Positions 58,904-64,000 of a stretch of 64,000 bases of DNA are shown here, one piece after another. A program made the translations under genes and the position numbers. A model generated the notes under the pieces. It worked only from the letters and a program-made list of their open reading frames with translations. It was not told the DNA's origin and searched no databases. Positions within the stretch are counted from its first letter, which is position 1, and each line of letters opens with the position of its first letter. This DNA comes from Chitinophaga varians. Its GTDB lineage: Bacteria; Bacteroidota; Bacteroidia; Chitinophagales; Chitinophagaceae. The stretch is from the NCBI RefSeq assembly GCF_012641275.1, contig NZ_JABAIA010000001.1, forward strand, positions 2,356,001-2,420,000. The letters run 5' to 3'.

Positions 58904-61411
58904 ATGTTTGGTTGGAAAAGAATTATAGCGGTCCTAATAGGCATAAGCGTTTGGTGTACAGAATTGATGGCGCAGCAATATAAGGTCAGTGGAACAGTGA
59001 GAGATGCGCACTCGCAGGAAATCATTCCCTTCGCCACCCTTCAGTTTGATCACACACAAACTGGTATGGTCAGCAATGCCGAAGGAAAATTTTTATTTGA
59101 GTTAAATGTTATCCCGTCAGATTCCTTACTGGTCAGGGTAATGGGATATACCATTCTTAAAATGCCGGTCAACCGTACCCTGAACGAGCAAACCATCAAC
59201 TTTGAAGTCACCCGCTCAGATCTCTCCCTCAAAACATACGAAATAAAAGCCAACGTTAACTTCGCCCTCATCCTCCTTAAACAGATCGTTAAACACAAAC
59301 CGGAAAATAATTACAACCGGCTCGATAATTATAAATACGAAGTTTACAATAAACTGGAACTGGACATGAAAAACCTGAACAAGGAAAAACTGTCCAGAAA
59401 CAGGTTCACCAAACCATTTGCTTTCATCCTCGATAATATCGACAGCACATCAGAAGATAAACCATTCCTCCCTATCTTCCTGACCGAATCCCTGTCGGAT
59501 TATTATTTTCAATCATCTCCCCGGAAAACAAAAGAAGTCATCAAAGCCGCCCGTACCTCCGGCATCGACAACGAAAGCGTGACGAAATTCCTCGGTGGCA
59601 TGTACCAAAATATCAATGTCTACAACAATTTCATTCCGGTATTCGATAAACAGTTCGTCAGCCCGATACACCACAACGGCGCCTTCTACTACGACTATAA
59701 AATAGCCGATACACAGTACATCAGCAGCCAGCGGTTCATCAAACTCAACTTTACGCCTAAACGAAAAGGAGAGAACACGTTCATCGGCGACATCTGGGTA
59801 CATGACACTACCTACGCCGTCATGAAAGCCACCCTTTCTGTACCGAAAGATGCCAACATCAACTTTGTCCGCCGCGTGAGCATGGTGCAGGAATTCCGGC
59901 AGCTGCACGACAGCACCTGGTTCCTTTATAAAGACAAGTTCGTGGCCGACTTCTGGGCACCCAGCCCCAAACCCGGTAAAACATTCGATTTTATCGGCCG
60001 CAAAAGCACCACCTACGATAATGTGATCACGAACGATACTGCCGCCACCAACATTTTCAGTGACAAAAAATACCCGGAGGCTGTCGTAGTGCTCGACAGC
60101 GCGCGCATCCGCAAAGAATCTTTCTGGCAGGACAACCGCCCGGACAGTCTCAGCAAAAATGAGATGGGTATCTACAAAATGATCGACACCCTCCAACGGA
60201 TGCCGCTCTTCCAGAAATACTCCAATACCATCCGCTTCCTGGCAACAGGCTATAAACCGTTCGGCCCCATAGAGTGGGGACCTTACTATTACCTGTTTTC
60301 GCAAAACCGGCTGGAAGGGTTCCGTTTGCGGCTCGACCTGGGCACCACGCCCAAGTTCAACAAAGACATCTACCTCTACGGATACCTGGCCTACGGCTTC
60401 AAGGACAACGTCTATAAAGGAAAAATGTCCGCCCTCTGGCTGCTGAAAAGACATCCGCGCATGTATCTCTACGGCGCCTACACGAAAGACCTTGACAACG
60501 GCTCCCACTACTACGATGAAGTAGGCACCGACAACATTTTCACCCTCGCCATCCGCAAAAACGGTATCCCGCAGAAGTTCCTCATGATACAGGAACAACG
60601 GCTGGAATTCTTTAAAGAATATTACAGCGGCTTCTCTCACCAGATAACGCTGCTCCATAAACAGGCCAGGCCATACGAGCCATTGCCAACCGCTGAGTTC
60701 TTTCCCAAAACCATCAGTAACCGCGACCCGCTCACCACCACAGAAGTGGAACTGAAGCTCCGCTGGGCTTTTCATGAACAATTCCTGGAAGGCAACTACT
60801 ACCGGATCAGCCTTGGCAGCAAATACCCCATCACGGAATTGAAGTACGCTGTCGGTATCCCGGGTATCGCCAACAGCGGCCAGCAATATCAGCGTGTATC
60901 CCTCAGCGTGTCTGACTATGTGAAGCTGCCTCCTTTCGGCTCCCTGTACTATAACGTTTTTGGTGGCAAGATCTTCGGCACCGTGCCTTACACTTCCCTC
61001 GAAGTACATCCGGGCAACGAGATCTACTACTACAACAAATACGCCTTCAACATGATGAACCGCTTCGAATTCCTCAGCGATCAATATGTTGGTTTCAACG
61101 TGGAACATACCATCGGCAACGGTATCTTCGGATATATACCACTCATCAAGAAGTTGAAATGGCGCCAGTTCTGGACCGCCAAAGGGGTAGTGGGCTCTCT
61201 GTCAGAACCAAATAAAAAACTCAACCTCTATAACGGCTATCCTTTCCGTACACTCGAAGGCAACCCTTACCTGGAAGTTGGCACCGGCATCGAAAACATC
61301 TTTAAATTCCTGCGGGTGGACTTCATCTGGCGCGTAGCTCCGGATGTATTGCCAGATGAACCGGCCAATAAGAAATTCGGCGTATTTGGCAGCTTTAAAT
61401 TGCAGTTCTGA
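58904..61411 (+). CDS. DUF5686 outer-membrane protein with carboxypeptidase-regulatory-like domain
   Basis: An 835-residue exported protein. A signal peptide (about 1-23) is followed by a CarboxypepD_reg-like domain (26-105: VSGTVRDAHSQEIIPFATLQ). A long DUF5686 region runs to the C-terminus, with KKYPEAVVVLDSARIRKESFW, the phrase GPIEWGPYYYLFSQNRLEGFRLR and a barrel-like end FGSFKLQF. DUF5686 proteins are widespread outer-membrane proteins of Bacteroidota with no proven role. First gene of a plus-strand run; its stop overlaps the next start. The 531-codon minus-strand frame over 59513-61108 is a shadow. Confidence 0.88.
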   Translation: MFGWKRIIAVLIGISVWCTELMAQQYKVSGTVRDAHSQEIIPFATLQFDHTQTGMVSNAEGKFLFELNVIPSDSLLVRVMGYTILKMPVNRTLNEQTINFEVTRSDLSLKTYEIKANVNFALILLKQIVKHKPENNYNRLDNYKYEVYNKLELDMKNLNKEKLSRNRFTKPFAFILDNIDSTSEDKPFLPIFLTESLSDYYFQSSPRKTKEVIKAARTSGIDNESVTKFLGGMYQNINVYNNFIPVFDKQFVSPIHHNGAFYYDYKIADTQYISSQRFIKLNFTPKRKGENTFIGDIWVHDTTYAVMKATLSVPKDANINFVRRVSMVQEFRQLHDSTWFLYKDKFVADFWAPSPKPGKTFDFIGRKSTTYDNVITNDTAATNIFSDKKYPEAVVVLDSARIRKESFWQDNRPDSLSKNEMGIYKMIDTLQRMPLFQKYSNTIRFLATGYKPFGPIEWGPYYYLFSQNRLEGFRLRLDLGTTPKFNKDIYLYGYLAYGFKDNVYKGKMSALWLLKRHPRMYLYGAYTKDLDNGSHYYDEVGTDNIFTLAIRKNGIPQKFLMIQEQRLEFFKEYYSGFSHQITLLHKQARPYEPLPTAEFFPKTISNRDPLTTTEVELKLRWAFHEQFLEGNYYRISLGSKYPITELKYAVGIPGIANSGQQYQRVSLSVSDYVKLPPFGSLYYNVFGGKIFGTVPYTSLEVHPGNEIYYYNKYAFNMMNRFEFLSDQYVGFNVEHTIGNGIFGYIPLIKKLKWRQFWTAKGVVGSLSEPNKKLNLYNGYPFRTLEGNPYLEVGTGIENIFKFLRVDFIWRVAPDVLPDEPANKKFGVFGSFKLQF

Positions 61412-61800
61412 TGAAAAAAGACGTAACACATACCGTCTTGTTCGATACGCTGCTGTCCGGCGAGATAGGCGACATGTATTACGACCTGCACAACGATTTT
61501 AAATGCATCCGCATTACCTACAGCCTGATGGCCAAAAAGCTGGAACTGCGGTTCACCAACGATGATGACAGGATTGTTATTACGTTCGTTGATGCCCGGT
61601 TAGGAAGCTGCAGTATCAATCCCACGCAACCCAGAAGCATACTCACGCTCTTTTATCGCAGCCACTTTGAAATGAATAACAATCATCATGAAATGACTTC
61701 CAAAGGAGAGTATTATTATCAACTTGAATTTCTGGAAGAAGCTAAACTGGAAGTGTTTGCCCGACAGGTAGTGATGGACATGACCCGGCTGAATAGTTAA
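61411..61800 (+). CDS. Unknown 129-residue cytoplasmic protein, coupled to the DUF5686 gene
   Basis: No signal peptide, no membrane helix and no recognised family. The sequence is mixed alpha/beta with a segment of alternating strands (KCIRITYSLMAKKLELRFTN, RIVITFVDARLG) and a C-terminal helix. The ATG shares its A with the TGA stop of the DUF5686 gene (TGATG at 61409-61413), which suggests translational coupling and a linked role. It lacks the Asp/Glu/His clusters of an enzyme, so a binding or immunity-like role is as likely as any. Confidence 0.7.
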   Translation: MKKDVTHTVLFDTLLSGEIGDMYYDLHNDFKCIRITYSLMAKKLELRFTNDDDRIVITFVDARLGSCSINPTQPRSILTLFYRSHFEMNNNHHEMTSKGEYYYQLEFLEEAKLEVFARQVVMDMTRLNS

Positions 61801-61820
61801 CAACAGCACCCTACAACTTT

Positions 61821-62345
61821 ATGAAAACGATATTAACCTTCTGTCTGTATTGCTGCCTTCAGCTTCTATCTCTTTGTATCCATGCACAGGAAACCAACAC
61901 CTGCGACTGCCTCGTGCTCATGGACCCGAACTTCAGCGGGAAGACCGAATTATACGATGACAAAGGCAACATCACCAAATATGTAGAACACAATTTCCGG
62001 TACGAAGACTTCATTGTCTTTCGCCTGAAAGAAGACAACGACAGCCTGTTTAAGGTAACTGCCAGGTATTCCCTCGTTAAAGGCGGCGTATCAAAAGGCT
62101 GGATAAAAAAATCTGCGCAGATTGGCACCTATCTTACATCCTATTCAGGGAACATCGCTATTTATAGTGAGCCCAGTAAGAAGTCGAATAAATCTACTAT
62201 TCCTGAGTGGACCAATCAATTGGTCCAGGTATCTGCGTGTAAGTCCAACTGGGTAAAGATTTCACTTTGGCAGAAAGGGAAGCTGTATATTGGCTGGATA
62301 CCGCCGGAAACGCAGTGTGCAAATCCTTATACTACGTGTAATTGA
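61821..62345 (+). CDS. Secreted protein with an SH3-like C-terminal segment
   Basis: A 174-residue exported protein (signal peptide about 1-22, ending in IHAQ). The mature part begins with a CDCLVLMDPNFSG stretch, and its C-terminal third (IAIYSEPSKKSNKS to WVKISLWQKGKLYIGWIPPE) has the usual bacterial SH3 rhythm: a strand, PSKKS, VQVSACKSNWVKI, then GWI. Bacterial SH3 domains often bind peptidoglycan or other envelope polymers; the assignment is by pattern only. It follows the preceding gene by 20 nt and has no promoter of its own that I can see. Confidence 0.65.
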   Translation: MKTILTFCLYCCLQLLSLCIHAQETNTCDCLVLMDPNFSGKTELYDDKGNITKYVEHNFRYEDFIVFRLKEDNDSLFKVTARYSLVKGGVSKGWIKKSAQIGTYLTSYSGNIAIYSEPSKKSNKSTIPEWTNQLVQVSACKSNWVKISLWQKGKLYIGWIPPETQCANPYTTCN

Positions 62346-62401
62346 TATTACTTTAGTCGTTATAACTGATTCAAACCTTTCAGAGAATACAAATAACAGT
62401 T

Positions 62402-62677
62402 ATGTCAAATGTCCGCTTTTCATTTAAGAGTCTTTTCTGGTCATGCACCTTTGCTGTATTGCCGCTTATGTTGCTTTTTATCTTTCTAACATTCTTTAAT
62501 CTGGTACCTGTATATTTTAATGATCAACCTTATTATGGGTTTAAAGGGGCACTCATTGCGATTCTTATGATTCCCTCTTTCGGTCTTATAATGGGATCGA
62601 TGAATTGGATGTTCCTGAATTTTGGGAATTACCTGTATCAGAAGACATTAAAGTTGCTAGGCAAAAATGAACAATAA
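62402..62677 (+). CDS. Small membrane protein of unknown function
   Basis: A 91-residue protein with two hydrophobic helices (about 14-34, WSCTFAVLPLMLLFIFLTFF, and 47-66, GALIAILMIPSFGLIMGSMN) and a basic tail. No family recognised. It is more A/T-rich than its neighbours. The start ATG at 62402 is 56 nt after the previous stop, with no clear promoter. Its reality rests on the helices, the gene spacing and the terminator that follows. Confidence 0.6.
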   Translation: MSNVRFSFKSLFWSCTFAVLPLMLLFIFLTFFNLVPVYFNDQPYYGFKGALIAILMIPSFGLIMGSMNWMFLNFGNYLYQKTLKLLGKNEQ

Positions 62678-62736
62678 AAAATCTAATTATAGATACTATA
62701 TCATTTATATGCCTGATACATTGTAGTATCAAACAA

Positions 62737-62775
62737 AAACGCCTCTACAAAAATTCTTTTTTCGTAGAGGCGTTT
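62737..62775. terminator. Bidirectional terminator, small membrane protein / aminotransferase
   Basis: A perfect 12-bp stem (62737-62748 with 62764-62775) and 15-nt loop between convergent genes; A- and T-rich flanks on both sides. Confidence 0.82.
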
Positions 62776-62795
62776 GTATTTAAATCAATTACATT

Positions 62796-63977
62796 TTATA
62801 ATCTATCCAACCCTTCACAAATCACCCTACACGCCTGCACAATCTCTTCTTCCGTAATAATCAGCGGTGGAGCGATGCGCATACATTCCGGCGCAAAAAG
62901 GAACCAGTCAGTGAGCACACCGTTCGCTATACAGTAATCAATCGTTTTTTTGTTGACTTCAAAACTTTCCAGTTCCACTGCCATCATCAGTCCCAGTGAG
63001 CGTACCGCTCTAATGGCCGGATGTTGCAAATGTTGGCGGAACAGTTCTCCTTTGGCTTTCACATCTTTGATCACCTGCGATTCCAGCAGTGCGTTGAAAC
63101 CGGCCAGGCCTGCGGCGCAGTTCACCGGATGTCCGCCGAAGGTAGTGATATGCCCCAGTACCGGGTTGTTGGTGAGGCTCCACATGATGGTATGGGAAGA
63201 GATGAACGCGCCTAGTGGCATACCGCCGCCCAAAGCCTTACCGAGCAACAGTATATCAGGGACAATGCCCAGTTGTTCAAAAGCCCAGAGCGTTCCATTG
63301 CGGCCGAGGCCACATTGCACTTCGTCGAGTATCAACAGGGCACCTGTTTCATTGCACTTAGCGCGCAAAGCGTGTATCCATTCCAGTTGGGGAACGATCA
63401 CGCCGCCTTCTCCCTGTATGCTTTCTGCGAATACAGCCGCCGTGTTATGGGTGATCAGTTCCAGCGAAGCGTAATTGTTATATTCGAGGTGTTGTATGCC
63501 GGGAAGCAGCGGGCGGTATGCGTTGCGCCAGTATTCATCACCGAGGATGCTGAGCGCCCCCTGCGTAGAGCCGTGGTAGCTGCGGTTAAAGGCCGCGATC
63601 TCTGTTCTGCCGGTGAAACGTTTGGCCAGTTTCATGGCACCTTCCACTGCTTCGGCGCCGGAGTTGGTGAAGTATACACAGTCGAGGTTTTCAGGGAGGT
63701 GTTCGGTCAGCGCTTTAGCATAAGCTACCTGTGGCGACTGTACGAATTCCCCGTATACAAGCAGGTGCATATATTGCTGCGCCTGTTCCTGGATAGCTTT
63801 CACCACGGCAGGGTGACAATGACCCATGTTACATACGCTGATGCCGGCAATCAGGTCCAGATACTTCCTGCCATTGACATCCCACATGTACATGCCTTCC
63901 GCTTTAACGATCTCCAATGCCAGCGGCGCATCTGATGTTTGCGCTACGTGCTGCAAAAAAAGTTGCCTGTTGTTCAT
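62796..63977 (-). CDS. Class III pyridoxal-phosphate aminotransferase
   Basis: A 393-residue PLP enzyme of the acetylornithine/ornithine/4-aminobutyrate aminotransferase class. Visible: phosphate-binding NSGAEAVEGAMK (105-116), ring-stacking SYHGSTQGAL, PLP-nitrogen Asp218 in LILDEVQCGLGR, and Schiff-base Lys247 in LLLGKALGGGMPLGA. The length is standard and the N-terminus complete. Substrate cannot be fixed: it may act on ornithine, acetylornithine, 2,4-diaminobutyrate or a beta-amino acid. No arginine-biosynthesis genes are in the window. Its promoter lies beyond the window edge or within 63978-64000. Confidence 0.9.
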   Translation of the reverse strand: MNNRQLFLQHVAQTSDAPLALEIVKAEGMYMWDVNGRKYLDLIAGISVCNMGHCHPAVVKAIQEQAQQYMHLLVYGEFVQSPQVAYAKALTEHLPENLDCVYFTNSGAEAVEGAMKLAKRFTGRTEIAAFNRSYHGSTQGALSILGDEYWRNAYRPLLPGIQHLEYNNYASLELITHNTAAVFAESIQGEGGVIVPQLEWIHALRAKCNETGALLILDEVQCGLGRNGTLWAFEQLGIVPDILLLGKALGGGMPLGAFISSHTIMWSLTNNPVLGHITTFGGHPVNCAAGLAGFNALLESQVIKDVKAKGELFRQHLQHPAIRAVRSLGLMMAVELESFEVNKKTIDYCIANGVLTDWFLFAPECMRIAPPLIITEEEIVQACRVICEGLDRL

Positions 63978-64000
63978 ATCTCTTACATTCTCTGCGAAGG

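Noticed and set aside
58768..59037. Upstream extension of the first creD-operon gene
   Set aside because: It would read through the promoter, operator and part of the divergent DUF5686 gene; the ATG at 58767 fits the promoter position.
59513..61108. 531-codon open frame on the minus strand
   Set aside because: Lies fully inside the DUF5686 gene in the opposite strand. Its Val/Phe/Glu-rich composition is what an antisense frame of this coding bias gives; no signal peptide, motif or promoter.
1..64000. tRNA, rRNA, insertion sequence, prophage or integrase genes
   Set aside because: Looked for cloverleaf ends, transposase motifs and attachment-like direct repeats by eye and found none convincing. 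A tRNA scan would be needed to be sure about tRNAs.

Overview
The window looks like chromosome from a Bacteroidota species, most likely a Chitinophaga-like member of the Chitinophagaceae. The reasons are a SusC/SusD pair with a GH92 glycosidase, an Oar-like TonB receptor, DUF5686 and SIMPL proteins, a DksA-like protein with a long Lys/Ala/Pro-rich tail, a eukaryotic-type 1108-residue IleRS, and promoters of the Bacteroidota type (TTTG, about 19 nt, TAnnTTTG) without obvious Shine-Dalgarno sites. Genes are dense and in short operons; perfect terminator hairpins sit between several convergent pairs. I saw no insertion sequence, prophage, CRISPR array, rRNA or tRNA.

Layout. 0-15 kb is mostly housekeeping: mscL (cut by the window edge), a PPK2 kinase, an EamA exporter, frr, a WecA/MraY-type transferase, a lone transketolase N-terminal half, a LolC/E-type permease with rbfA, an MsbA-type ABC exporter, a GT2-HAD fusion, and ileS followed by a DksA-like gene. 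15.8-27 kb is a compact polysaccharide utilisation locus (susC, susD, a secreted EEP-family enzyme, a GH92 lipoprotein). Divergent from it is a large membrane-spanning regulator with a periplasmic LamG/kelch sensor and a cytoplasmic winged helix. 27-35 kb holds an AraC regulator with a cysteine cluster, an AsmA-like protein, gyrB, and a two-gene TPR-AAA/TPR-membrane module. 35-44 kb carries a lipoprotein, an Oar-like receptor, a SIMPL protein, mfd and a flavin reductase. 44-52 kb contains glyS, a BrkB-family protein, mazG-like, dtd, arfB, a polysaccharide flippase and an MBL hydrolase. 51.8-55.2 kb is one large protein fusing a dead gluzincin domain, a beta-propeller and a beta-barrel. 55.4-58.8 kb is a five-gene minus-strand operon (membrane protein, winged-helix regulator, creD, diacylglycerol kinase family, DUF1361) with two copies of one operator-like palindrome. 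58.9-62.7 kb is a plus-strand run headed by a DUF5686 protein, and the window ends in a class III aminotransferase.

Most notable points: the inverted-topology kelch/winged-helix regulator beside the GH92 locus; the paired palindromes of the creD operon; a GT2-HAD fusion whose HAD nucleophile Asp is Asn; a DksA homologue that has lost three of four zinc cysteines and gained a histone-H1-like tail; the pseudo-peptidase/propeller/barrel fusion; and a set of long A/T-rich inverted repeats at gene ends.

All calls rest on reading the translated sequence and motifs. No database search was run, so family names are recognition from memory.
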